A DNA stretch of 64,000 nt from Fonsecaea monophora. Its lineage: Eukaryota; Ascomycota; Eurotiomycetes; Chaetothyriales; Herpotrichiellaceae. The position numbers were made by a program, and so were the translations under genes. The notes beneath the pieces are model-generated. The model searched no databases, was not told the DNA's origin, and was given only the letters and a program-made list of their open reading frames with translations. Shown piece after piece: positions 54,290-64,000 of this stretch; positions within the stretch are counted from its first letter, which is position 1, and each line of letters opens with the position of its first letter. The stretch spans positions 38,003 to 102,002 of the forward strand of contig NW_019174044.1 in the NCBI RefSeq assembly GCF_001642475.1. Direction: 5' to 3'.

Positions 54290-56025
54290 GATAGAGGGGT
54301 TTGCAGGCGGGTTTTATCTTCTTTCAAGTCGGGGTTGTATATTCTTTTTCCTCCTTTTTCCGCTTTTGGATTCTTTTCTTTCTTTATGCAATATAAGCTG
54401 GCCCCTTTCCTATAACAACATGACGTCGCAAATGTAGGGTATGTACAGTATAGTTGGCGCTTTGGTGATGCTGGTAGCCTCTTTGATGTTCTGCGCCCAA
54501 GTACGTTCGGAAGGTCTGAACGATTGACGAAACGAGAGATATCGTCGCAAAAAAATCAAGAACAGCAAAGATACAGCGCAAAGGACAAGATGGTCAAGAG
54601 CCCAAGAACATGAGAGGACACGCCATGACTGAGACAGCGCAAAGCAGGTAAGGGTTGTATATGTAATTGATGAGGCGGAGTCACCTTGGATTCCTTTCGA
54701 AGGAGGGCTATTCGGGGCCACTAGGCCAAAGGTGCGTGGGTGCCAGGTGTTTGGGAGAGCAGATGGTCGTGATAGAAGCTGTGGTGATGGAATGGCCTAG
54801 GCATTGATCGATCCATTGATCAGGTGGTCAGCAGTAACGTCATCTAGTGCTTGACCCAGCCTCCCCAGCGAGCCGATAGGCGCGTTTAACAGCTCCAGGG
54901 CCTCAGAACCCAAGGCACCCTGCCACTGAGATGTTTTGTTCTAGGCAGTCCCGTGGTAGTCTCTAGTCGCCCAAGTGGAGGCGGCTACTAAATCGGACGC
55001 TGCACTGAGCGGATCTCCAAACGGCCGATGCCCGGAGCCTCAATATTAATAGATTTGGCAAACTCCATGTCTCATAATGTATGTGTGAATGTACTTACCA
55101 GGTCCAACCGGGTGACCGGTCATGACAATAGCAAGACTTGCCTGTGGATGCCACGTCTCTGCTGCTCACCTACATTTGCAAAGTATCCCGTCAGAATGTT
55201 CATGAGCCTGAACCCATTCTGTGTCCAGAGACATCAGCTCCCTGACCAGGTTGGTGACTACAAAGACCAAGGACGCATGTGACCCAAAAGACTCCAGGGG
55301 AAGAAACAAAGACGAAAAGCAGGGCAAAAGCAGACGGAGTAAAAATCACCTGTGTGCTCTAGAAGGACTTCCGTATCGATGTATCGCCATCGACCTGCAC
55401 GTTCCCGGGTCCGCCAGCGATAGCAAACTACACAAGTGACATGTCTTTGTTTTATTTTCTTACACCTTACGCACAATACAGAGACCAAGAAGAGAAGAAA
55501 AAAAGCCCTTTTCTGTTTCAAATTCTCTCACTCACCTGCTTGTTCTGTCGGATGATACGCTTACTGTTTTTTGTTTGTTTGTGGAAATCCAGAATTCACA
55601 CCTTGCCACGCTCTTATTTTGGAAAAAGGACCACTAAACATTTCTCTTCTGCTGATAACTTGGTGGGTTCAGATATTGCTCATCGTGTCTGCCGTGATGG
55701 AATAGTCTGTCGCTCGAACGTCCAACGACACCCCAGTCGATGGTCAGTCAGAGCACATGGAATTCAGAGAGGAAAAATCGGACAGACCCAGTATGTCTGA
55801 GCAATGACAGAGTGATCGAAGATGAGATGCTGACATTCAGTCTACAGTTGCGCCTTAGAAGGCACTAGGTGGAAAAGCCCTCCCTAGCGGTCTCAAGTTC
55901 TGAACACTTGGCCCAAGGGAGACGGTGACATTGGGACAGAACAGAGAGCGTCCCTCGACAGAGAAAGATTCCAATATTGGGGAAACCCTATTTCAAGAAT
56001 CAAGTCACGCAAGATAGACTGGGCC
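54290..56025. promoter_or_regulatory. intergenic region upstream of the CAP gene
   Basis: 1.7 kb without a supported gene. A 103-codon ORF on the minus strand (54410-54721) has a possible membrane helix but weak coding character. No repeat or RNA gene was recognised. Confidence 0.45.
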
Positions 56026-56862
56026 ATGATGTGTTCTCCACTCGTAGGTCCTGGCACGGCCGAAGAACAGAACCTCTCACCAACAACCACGAACGAATTC
56101 ATGAACCCCAACGCGACCAAGATCCCCAGAGAATCCATCCTTGCTTTGTTTCCCACCGAGCAAGTATGGAGGAACGTGTCGGCATCCGCTCGAGAGAGCT
56201 CTTGCTTCCACCGCAAAAGCGTCATCGCCCAAGTCCTGCACCTCAGCTGCCTCAAGAACTGCGTCGTGCCAGAACTGCTCCAGCGAGGCAACCTGCTCGT
56301 GCAAGGTGCATTCCCCTTCTCGGCCATGTCTCAGGACATCGTCGAGAATCAACACGCGTGGATCGCTTGGGCCGTCTCACTCGACGACACCATCGCAAAT
56401 GTCCTCAAACAGATAACCTGGCTGGACCTCCTCGAGGAAGAATACGTGTCCGTCGACCCGCTGTGGATAAATTTCTGGCGTCTGCACCAAGAATGTGAGC
56501 AATCAACTTCTTCCCATCCTCCCAGCGTCTGCACCGACACTGAACAAACGACGCCACCCTCCACCACCCTGCTTGAACTGGAAGAAATTTACACGGCATT
56601 GGCCCGGCATAACCGACGCAGACTGTTTTTGCAGATGAAGATGATGCAGGGCAGGGGCTGGACCGCGCGGCTGTTCGAGCCAGTGCCTCCTTGGATCCAT
56701 TGGGAAGAGGTCGTCCGGAACATATTGAGTGCTGGAATGAGAGAGCAGTTCCACCACCCTGGATTGGCAAGAGAGCAGGAAACCGGGTTTGTCGAGGAAA
56801 TCGAGGAGGAAGAGGAGGAGGAGGATGAAGAAGAAGAAGAAGAGGGAGAATTTGAGTTGTGA
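56026..56862 (+). CDS. hypothetical protein with acidic C-terminal tail
   Basis: Single exon, 278 residues, starting MMCSPLVG. The body has balanced composition with several Trp and Cys residues and amphipathic helices (for example LELEEIYTALARHNRRRLFLQMKMM). The last ~22 residues are almost all Glu and Asp. There is no signal peptide, membrane helix or recognised domain. Reading-frame length and residue mix support a real gene, and the minus-strand reading of the same bases looks random. It is likely a lineage-restricted gene. It converges on Rcy1 with about 250 bp between stops. I assign no function. Confidence 0.5.
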   Translation: MMCSPLVGPGTAEEQNLSPTTTNEFMNPNATKIPRESILALFPTEQVWRNVSASARESSCFHRKSVIAQVLHLSCLKNCVVPELLQRGNLLVQGAFPFSAMSQDIVENQHAWIAWAVSLDDTIANVLKQITWLDLLEEEYVSVDPLWINFWRLHQECEQSTSSHPPSVCTDTEQTTPPSTTLLELEEIYTALARHNRRRLFLQMKMMQGRGWTARLFEPVPPWIHWEEVVRNILSAGMREQFHHPGLAREQETGFVEEIEEEEEEEDEEEEEEGEFEL

Positions 56863-57117
56863 AGTGGGATCCAGATACATAACCGTCCTTGTTTTGAGTG
56901 GCACTGACCATGGCAGGGCAATCAGAGATATGGGAATACAACACGGCAGAGGAGCGGGGAAAGCTGGTCTGATGGCTAGGGCGTCATATCATGCAGCAAC
57001 GAAAGAGAGAGGGGAAGAGATGCATAGCAGCCCGCAATAAACCCCCTAAGTAGCAGACAGAAGTTCTCTCGGTGCATCTTTTCGAAACAGAATGGCGGTC
57101 GCAGATCATATTCCAAT

Positions 57118-59997
57118 CTACATGACGAAGCAGCCATCTCCCTTGACTTTGCCCTCCACCCTCGCTCTCAGCGATAACCAGTCACTCCTTCTCTCTGCAA
57201 ATTCCACGACCTCTTCGACGGAGAACACCCCCTTGTACCTCTCCTGGTCCGCAATGATGGTGCTCATCTCACTCACATCCCTGTCGCTGGTGCCTTGGAT
57301 CAGGTAGATCTGCGCCAGGGACCTCAGGGCGGTGAAATAGCTGTTCAAGTCCTGATTCTTGAATGTCGCGATGAACTGCGAATAGGCGCTGAGGTCGCTC
57401 AGCAGGTTCAAAGAGCCCGCGCACGAGATCCGTTGGCGTTTGATGTGTTTTGTCAGCGTGGTGAAGAGCCGCAGTCCGACTTCCGTCGTGAAGACGTCGA
57501 GGAGAGTCTTTTCAGTTGCCCCTGTGAGCATGGCGGTATGGTGCGAGACAAGATTGATCACGCGCGATGCAGTCGCTGTGGGCCTCCCTGAGAAGTCCAA
57601 CACGGGCATCGTACTCGCTATACTTGATGGTCTGCCCATGCCACCGTTCAATATAGAAGCCATTGTGGTTGGATGATGCGTGGCATTTCCATCTTGCATG
57701 CCTAGTTCTGGATAGAAATCCGTGGGTAATTGCGTAGTGGCGCAGATATACTCAACCTCGTCCATAAGCACATCAATACCTTTGCCCAACCCGGCAGCAA
57801 CACTCTCGTCGAGCATAGCCTCAAATTTGCGCTTCTCTTTGACGTTAATATCCAAGAAATCGTCCCGCTTAGAGATGCGCATGCGCACCAACTCGGACTC
57901 ATAGAAAACGTCAAGCATTTGCTGGATGAGGTCGCCTACATTGACGAGCTCAAGAAAAGTGGCGAGGGGCGCAACCTGGATAGTTGCGGCGGAGTCATCG
58001 TCGGAGTTGGTATTCGTCTCGCGAGCCGAGTAATGCGAGAGGTGATCAATGGCCTTGTCAAACCCGGTCTTGACGTGCCGAATCCCCACGGTTTGTACAA
58101 GCAAGATAAAGATTGCCGAACACTGTGCGCGGGCCGATTCACCGGCTTCACCTCCTAGCGCGATGAATTGCGCAGCACGGTCTAGGGAAGACTTGGCGGC
58201 ATGAACGAGGTTGAGAGCAACCTCAATGGAAAACAACGACTTGATATTCTCCAGCTTGGAGTTCATTAGAGCAGCCTTGGCCGCCAGTTCGTCGGTCGGG
58301 GCTTCTTGAGGAAGGGCCGGAGTCACGGTTCGCCGACCGGACTGGGTAGGAGTGGCAGGTCTCGAAAAAGTAGCAGCATCCGTATCGTGGTGCTTTGGCC
58401 TTGTCTTGTGAGCGGAGGAGCCGGTGAACACGGGCAGGATGTTAACCGGCATCATGAGCACTTGCTTAAAAGATGACATGAAGTCTTTCTTGTCGGCCTG
58501 CCGGTTCACATTAGACATTAAAAAGCTCTCCGTCGAGGCCGCCTGTTCAGACAAGGCTCGATCCCATTGCTCGACTTCGGAATCTGCTTTGTGGCGAAAG
58601 AAAGCCAGTTCTTCGGCAAGATATGTTTCGAGATGAGGCGCAAAAATCTCGGTTCCAACGGCATTACACCGTGCGATAATTGATTCATCAACGTCTCCGG
58701 GCAGAGCGACATGTTCGATAAATTGCCTGATCGCCTGGAACGTTCCCGATATGATCCGGAGGTATATCGAGGTTCCCCGAGTTCGAGCATCTTCGAACAA
58801 TGTCGACAGGAAAGGTGAGAGGATCTCCTTGGCTACCTCTTCAAGGAGAAGAAGAGAGACTTCTTGGGCGTTTGGGAAGACAGCTTGAACGATGCCATTC
58901 TCCTGCATGAAGGAATTGATTAGTCGTTCAAAGTATGCTTGAACCCTTTCCAGGGACAGCTCGCCGTACCCCAGAGAGTAGTCGATGCAATCTGACACGG
59001 AGCCAAGATCAGCTCTTTGATTGATCATGTTGTTGTCGTGCAAGAACAGATCGATACCGCTTTTCCCTCCATTGAGAATATGCATCACCCGTGCATACTG
59101 GCGCATTCTGCCATGGATATCTTTGAACTCGTAACCTTTCCGGAACTCCAAGAGAGCTGCAGTATCGAACGTACCGACAGCTTCCAAGATTTGTCGGTCC
59201 CTCTCGCCCGACCCAGGCGAGAAGTCGCTGGCAGAGAATTTCTGCACATTTGCCAGTAGTTGAGCTTGCTGGTCCGGAAGAGAGAAATCTCTGAATATGC
59301 GGCTTTCCATCGGGTTGGAAGCAGAGAGCAAATCGGTGTAGTATGGCGCTAGAACTTTGTAGATCTTTCCATACTCCTGTCTAGCCCTGCCTCTAATGGA
59401 CTTGACCTTTGAGAAGGCTGACAATGGTGCGTCGTGGTCGACAGGTAGCCCTGTAGAGGCCGCAGTTCGCGGGCTCGAAATCTCCGCCACGTCAAACCCA
59501 TCCGCTGCCGTCGATCGAACCGGTAAGGGCGACAGGAGGTTCGTTTGACGAGATTGAACGACGGAGGACGCATCCATGTCGAACAAAACCTCTGGTCTTC
59601 CCTTGCCGTTCACCAAGTTGCGATCTATTGTGCTCCGCCTTTGTCTCGGAGTCGTGGGTGGTTTTGGAGGCTCTGCTCTTCTTCTCGCTTCAGCGTCATT
59701 CCAACATCCCATCGCCCTCAGCCGTTTGACCCATCGTGCGTCGTCATATATCATTTCATGCATCTGGCGCGACACTCGAGCGAATCGAAGTAAATCAGGT
59801 ACCGTGAGATGGTCCATCACAACCACCATAACCTCTAGAATAATTTAGCCTATACCGGAGAGCGATTCGAAGTGGAGTAAGACTGCACCTGCTGGAAGGA
59901 CCGGTTTGGATATCAACATGTCGGCCATCTTCAAGGATGCCAGCGGATCCCTCCGTGGCACCTTGTTGAGGGCCGCCAGCTTCTTGGGTTTTGACAT
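57118..59997 (-). CDS. RCY1: F-box/Sec10 recycling protein Rcy1/Pof6
   Basis: Two exons on the minus strand, 59889-59997 and 57118-59834, 941 residues. The splice rebuilds an F-box (about 34-80: LPAEVMVVVMDHLTVPDLLRFARVSR), which neither exon shows alone. The rest is a Sec10-like helical repeat (about 170-920). The C-terminus is CFVM, a CaaX box for prenylation, as in the yeast recyclin family. Rcy1 and fission-yeast Pof6 act in recycling of plasma-membrane proteins and the v-SNARE Snc1 through endosomes, and bind Skp1 via the F-box. The intron (59835-59888, 54 nt) has GTGCAG and TCTAG ends. Without exon 1 the F-box would be cut. Confidence 0.93.
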
Positions 59998-60656
59998 GAT
60001 CAAAAGACCTTTTAGTGGCTGCGTAGCAGGAGGGGATGGTGGAGGGCAGATGCGATTCCTTTTGCCCTAGTGTTTCATCTCTTCGTAAGGCCCATCGCCG
60101 CTGAGACGATGGAAGCGTTGACAAAGTCACCCGTAGCTGAGTGACGGTCAGGACGCTTCGAGGTTGCTATAAAGCAAGGAGAGAGACCCCGGTGCAAGGA
60201 AGACGCGTGAAGTGGTGTTTGCGGACGATTCTCAGGGTCAATTAATGCTGCTGTTCTCGGTACGTGTTGGCCGATTGGTGAGAATCGCAAGGCTGGGCCT
60301 TGAACATCATGCATCCCACGCAAACTCAACCAGTCGAGTTTTCAGGTCTCAGGAGGGCTTTATGTCGGCAACGAACACCGTCTATTCTTTCAGTGCGGGC
60401 AATGAAATATATTGTGCAATGAACCATCTTTATGAACGCTATGCACCATTTTTCACGGAACTGTAAAGAGCCTCCCAGACCAGCCTCTCAACGTAGGCCG
60501 TCGCACAACAGTGAGAAATATTCTGTTCCTCCCGAGTTTTTTTTTCCCGGCCCCTCATCTCTCTGATTCCTCTCTCACCGCAATACGAATTGTATCGCAC
60601 CCAAGTTGTAGGCGCGATCTGGCTGGACGTTCCTGTGCTGGTGAAATCTTGCGTTT
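59998..60656. other. intergenic region between Rcy1 and velB
   Basis: 659 bp upstream of the Rcy1 ATG and downstream of the velB stop, both minus-strand. It presumably holds the Rcy1 promoter. Only shadow ORFs were seen. Confidence 0.5.
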
Positions 60657-62184
60657 TCACACCGGCTCATCAAATCCGTCCTCTCCCTCATATTCGCCAT
60701 CTCCGTTTGCGCCGTCGCCATCATCTTCACTCCTTTTCTTGCCTTTCTGTCCATCTCTCCGAATGGGTATTTTGATCCCTTGGTCGGCGAAGATTCGACT
60801 TAGATGCGTGGTCTCGACAACCCCAGGGAACTTTTTCGCACTGAAGACTTTGAATGGCAACGTGAACGACGAGGCCAGGCAGGGTGCTTCCTGATAAAGC
60901 TCGTTTGAAGCAGGATCGTTGTCATGGTCATCCTCCATGATAAGCTTGGCCAAGCAAAACAAGGTACACTTTAAGCGAAACCAGCCCTCCGTACGAACAC
61001 TCAGATCCTGAAAGATAAAGTAAAGTCCCACTTCCTTGTTCTCATCGTCCAATCTTTGGACACTGGTATGACACTGGCCGATGAGATTCTTGGAAGGTTC
61101 ACCTCTGACGGGGTTCAGAGGGCCCATATCTTGCGAGGATCGCGAGGAGCGCAGTGGGGGACCTGGCTGAGGAATTGAGTCGTGAGCGGAGGCTCGGTGA
61201 TGCAAAGGGTTGTCATAGCCATTCTGGCGACGACCATTGTAGGGCGCGTCGCTGTTGTGGCTGTTGCTGTGGTTGCCGTTAATTTTGTTGTTGTAGGGGT
61301 ACGACGGATCGCGTTGTTCAAACGAGTCATTGTTGTAGGTGGAGGAGGCAGACGTGGGCGCGCTGGTCGGCGTCGACGTGGAGCTAGCATCTCTAGCACC
61401 ACGCCAATTGGGGAGATTCGTAACGTCGTAAGGGCGGAGTGACTGGGTCCCGCGCAAACCAGTGGAAGTTACTGGAGGATAAGGAGCTGTGATAGTCGAC
61501 GAGATGGATGGGGATGTTGTATTGTTTCTGACACAGTTGTCTTCGTGGCTGCCATGCACATCCCACAAATCAACACCGAGGATAAACTTTGACAGATCGA
61601 CAACTTTGCTGTCTCTGGGTCAGCAGGCATACAAAGAAAGGTCCAGTCGAATCACTCACCTGTAATCGATCTCTTGATGAGTCTCTGGATCAAAGATGTG
61701 GAGTTTGACTATCAGAGGTGGTGTGATAGGACGACGATCCTGTAGGCAAGGAGGAAATGCTCAGCTTCCACCAATATTAATACACCACCAGATATCTGAT
61801 CATTACCTTGTCACCAAATCCACACATACGAGCACGCTTGGGCTGTTGAATGACCTCTACCGCAAACCCGTATTTCCCCCAGATCCTGGAAGTTGGAGGA
61901 ATTTCTGGCAGGCCATAGAACGATTCGTCATCCGTGGTGCTGCTATGGCTGGGACTCGGGGGCGGCATGTTGCTGCTGCCACCATTGCCGTTGCTGTTCA
62001 TCAAGGCATTCATGTTGTTATTCGTCAAAGGCATTTTGTTGCTTGGAGCCATCTGGCTTGCCGAGTGATATGGGGAATAGGGAGGTATCTGGGGAATTTG
62101 GAGAGGCGCTGGGCCTGGAGCAGGATGCTGGAGGGAATGAGCATGAGCTCTAGGAGGAAAGTTATGCTGGTCTGTTGGATACAT
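60657..62184 (-). CDS. velB: velvet regulator VelB
   Basis: Three exons on the minus strand: 61807-62184, 61660-61739 and 60657-61608; 469 residues. The velvet domain is in two parts, as in VelB: about 98-175 with QQPKRARMCGFGDKDRRPITPP and about 320-445 with NLIGQC, GLYFIFQDLSVRTEGWFRLK and FSAKKFPGVVETTHLSRIFADQGIKIPIR. The roughly 130-residue insert between them is Asn/Ser/Tyr-rich and disordered, the VelB hallmark. VelB dimerises with VeA or VosA and links light, sexual/asexual development and secondary metabolism. The N-terminal ~95 residues are Pro/Asn-rich. Introns are 67 nt (61740-61806) and 51 nt (61609-61659). Confidence 0.95.
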
Positions 62185-63819
62185 GTCCAAGAGAGCTGCT
62201 GAATGATGGGGGTAAGGGTGAATCAGAGAGACACATATATATCGGCAAAACCCAGATAGTGGATCAGAGGTCCTCGCGTGGCCGAGTCGAGTGAACCTTC
62301 CAAAACCCAGTGGCAATCCAGTAAAGACAGGAGCGATGAAGGCCCGAGGAAAAGCAAACTCTAGAAGCCAGCGGCAACTGAATTGGCAAGCTGTCCAGCT
62401 TCTTGACAGAAGAAAACAGATTCAACCGTCCAAAACTCTAACACTCGACTCTTTCCCTGAGCACTTAAAAACTCATCCAGGTACCTGAAAGACAGGGAAC
62501 CCAAACAGGACGTCTGGCCAAGGTGGGACGGGAAGTTAGAAGCGTCGCGAACCAGGCAAAAATGTTGAGGTGACACAGATTGCCGGAGGACGAGGCAGCT
62601 TCAGGTGTACAGATATCAACCTTCGAGGGCCGCGAGGTGGAAGGTGGAGTATACCAACCCGAGAGCTTGAGTTATTGCTTATCTGCGGTATATCGTGGTC
62701 GCAGGTCCAGTGACGAAAAACTCTGTGGGCGAAGATCCAACAGTCAGTCCAGGTTAGTATCGAGACCGATAGTAACCACGCTGAACCAGGATGGCGAAGG
62801 TCTAACACGGCGAGATGAGGGCTTGGGCAAAGCGTGTAACGCAGCGAGGACGTTTGTGGGGCCGGAGAACAAGCTGTGGTCATATAACAGGGGGAAAGTG
62901 ACTTTGCTGACAGTCTAGCTATTATTGTGGTCGGCGTCGTGGTCGTGGTGCTGGTAGTGGTAGTGGAGGTTCGAGACACGGGATCTCTTGGTATAAGATT
63001 TTGCTCCTCCAAGTACGATAAGAGATTTTTCGATCGTCCGAGCTAAGCCAGTTGTACCAATGTATGGACACTAGAATCTTTGGTTCGGCGAGGAAACCAG
63101 TGTTTCTCTCAGGACTCTGGACAGGGTGTCGCAGTAAAGATTGGTGACATGGCGTGATTGTGGTAAGACTTCAGATACTGATGATAAATCCGGGTGGTGA
63201 TCAGTGGTTACTGATGGCACAACTTGTACGTCGAAGTCAAAGTATTTGAACCAGACATTGGGATCAGGAAGCGAGAGAGAATGGTCGAGTCAGAGCCAGA
63301 AGGAGAACAGGGGGAACAAGGGCCCAGAATCCTCAGCAACCCGTGGTCGAACTGCTCGATACAAAGACCAGAGGTCAGAGGTCAATGGTAGCGCAGGTTG
63401 GAGGGATCAAGGTAAGAATCGGAGCCAATGATACATTTCTAGCCACAGAAACAAGACGAGAACCAGACATTAGATCGTGAATATCTCCTTGAAGAGAATG
63501 ATACAGACCAAGAGACTCTGAGACTGCATTGTACTGCACTAAATGGATGGATGCCTCAGTCATATACATACAAAAAGAAAAGAGTCCCACACGCAAGAGG
63601 CAGGAGGATCAAATCACAGACGCAAGCTCATTCGACAGGATGCCCCCCAGCTCCCTTTCCTTCGGCTAAAGCTGATAAACTAACTGAAGAGAAATGGATA
63701 GAGGGGAGGGGGGTGGAGGGGTGGGGGGTGGGTGTTTGTGGGAAGTAGCAAACACTAAAATGGTAATTGTGGGGAGGGAAGTGGGGAAGGGTGCAATGTG
63801 AACGTACGTTGGAAAGGGG
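62185..63819. promoter_or_regulatory. long 5' region of velB
   Basis: 1.6 kb between velB and the rRNA fragment. It includes a GTGGT/GGTAGT-type repeat at about 62931-62970 and a G-rich tract at 63702-63742. Regulator genes often have long leaders, but no element was proven. Confidence 0.5.
63702..63742 (+). repeat. G-rich tract with G-quadruplex potential
   Basis: The plus strand has at least five separate runs of three or more G with loops of one to four bases. This meets the usual G-quadruplex pattern. It lies about 80 bp before the rRNA-like sequence. Confidence 0.85.
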
Positions 63820-64000
63820 TGAGTCGATCCTAAGCAATAGGGAAGTTCCGTTATAAAGTGCGAGCTTCGGGCGGTATGGCGAAAGGGAAGCCGGTTAATA
63901 TTCCGGCACCTGGATACGGTTTCTTCACGGCAACGTAACTGAAAGCGGAGACGACGGCGGGGGCCCTGGGAAGAGTTCTCTTTTCTTCTTAACGGTCTCT
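63820..64000 (+). rRNA. large-subunit (28S) rRNA fragment, continuing past the window
   Basis: From about 63820 the plus strand reads as fungal large-subunit rRNA. Landmarks are GAGTCGATCCTAAG, GGCGAAAGGGAAGCCGG, TTAATATTCCGGCACC, TTCTTCACGGCAACGTAACT and AGTTCTCTTTTCTTCTTAA, in the correct order. It starts inside the LSU gene, not at its 5' end, so relative to a full rDNA unit it is 5'-truncated. Several positions differ from what I recall as the fungal consensus, which may point to a diverged copy. The left boundary is approximate and could be up to about 30 bases earlier. Whether the rest of the rDNA unit follows is not visible. Confidence 0.88.

Noticed and set aside
54410..54721. 103-codon minus-strand ORF with a possible membrane helix
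   Set aside because: Short, no recognisable family, and placed in the CAP gene's upstream region. It could be a leader ORF, but I cannot support it as a gene.

Overview
The window is nuclear DNA of a filamentous ascomycete (Pezizomycotina). Genes are separate and monocistronic, lie on both strands and carry short GT-AG introns of about 50-140 nt. Lineage markers are velB, a securin with Cut2-like features, a denA-type NEDD8 protease, fungal tropomyosin and a Cep57/Ppc89-like spindle-pole protein. A Eurotiomycete, perhaps a chaetothyrialean black yeast, is my guess from the overall look, but the sequence does not prove it. I see no transposon, CRISPR array, secondary-metabolite cluster or phage-like element. 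All exon coordinates were derived by hand from splice consensus plus protein-family continuity.

Layout, left to right. 0-7 kb: a possible gene fragment at the left edge, a small Cys-rich fungal protein, the sulfhydryl oxidase Erv2, a BCAT-like aminotransferase, a securin candidate and tropomyosin. 7-16 kb: the ribosome-biogenesis protein Rrp17/Nop25, a divergent SmB/RPL11 pair, a single-pass membrane protein and a Cep57/Ppc89-like protein. 16-23.5 kb: eIF3b, a SWIB/DEK-C protein and the ribosome-quality-control E3 ligase Hel2. 23.8-32 kb: an RRM-like protein, an anion:cation symporter (MFS) and the NEDD8/Ulp1-type protease. 33-48 kb: a 1.9-kilo-residue DH-BAR-SH3 Rho GEF, telomerase reverse transcriptase (TERT) and a TBC-domain protein. 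48.9-62.2 kb: a flavocytochrome b2-type dehydrogenase, an atypical SDR, a secreted CAP/PRY protein, an orphan acidic-tailed ORF, the F-box/Sec10 recycling protein Rcy1/Pof6 and velB. The last ~180 bases are large-subunit rRNA sequence, next to a G-quadruplex-type tract.

Most genes are housekeeping: translation (RPL11, eIF3b, Rrp17, Hel2), splicing (SmB), cell cycle and cytoskeleton (securin, tropomyosin, Cep57-like, Rho GEF), membrane traffic (Rcy1, TBC) and genome maintenance (TERT). They do not form a single pathway. The most interesting observations concern gene architecture: a 9-nt microexon in SmB, a 20-nt microexon and a stop-overlapping donor in the NEDD8 protease, a possible alternative first exon in tropomyosin, stop-free introns whose length is a multiple of three, a TBC domain that appears to lack both catalytic fingers, and an rDNA fragment beside velB. 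I did not find a convincing new multi-gene system.
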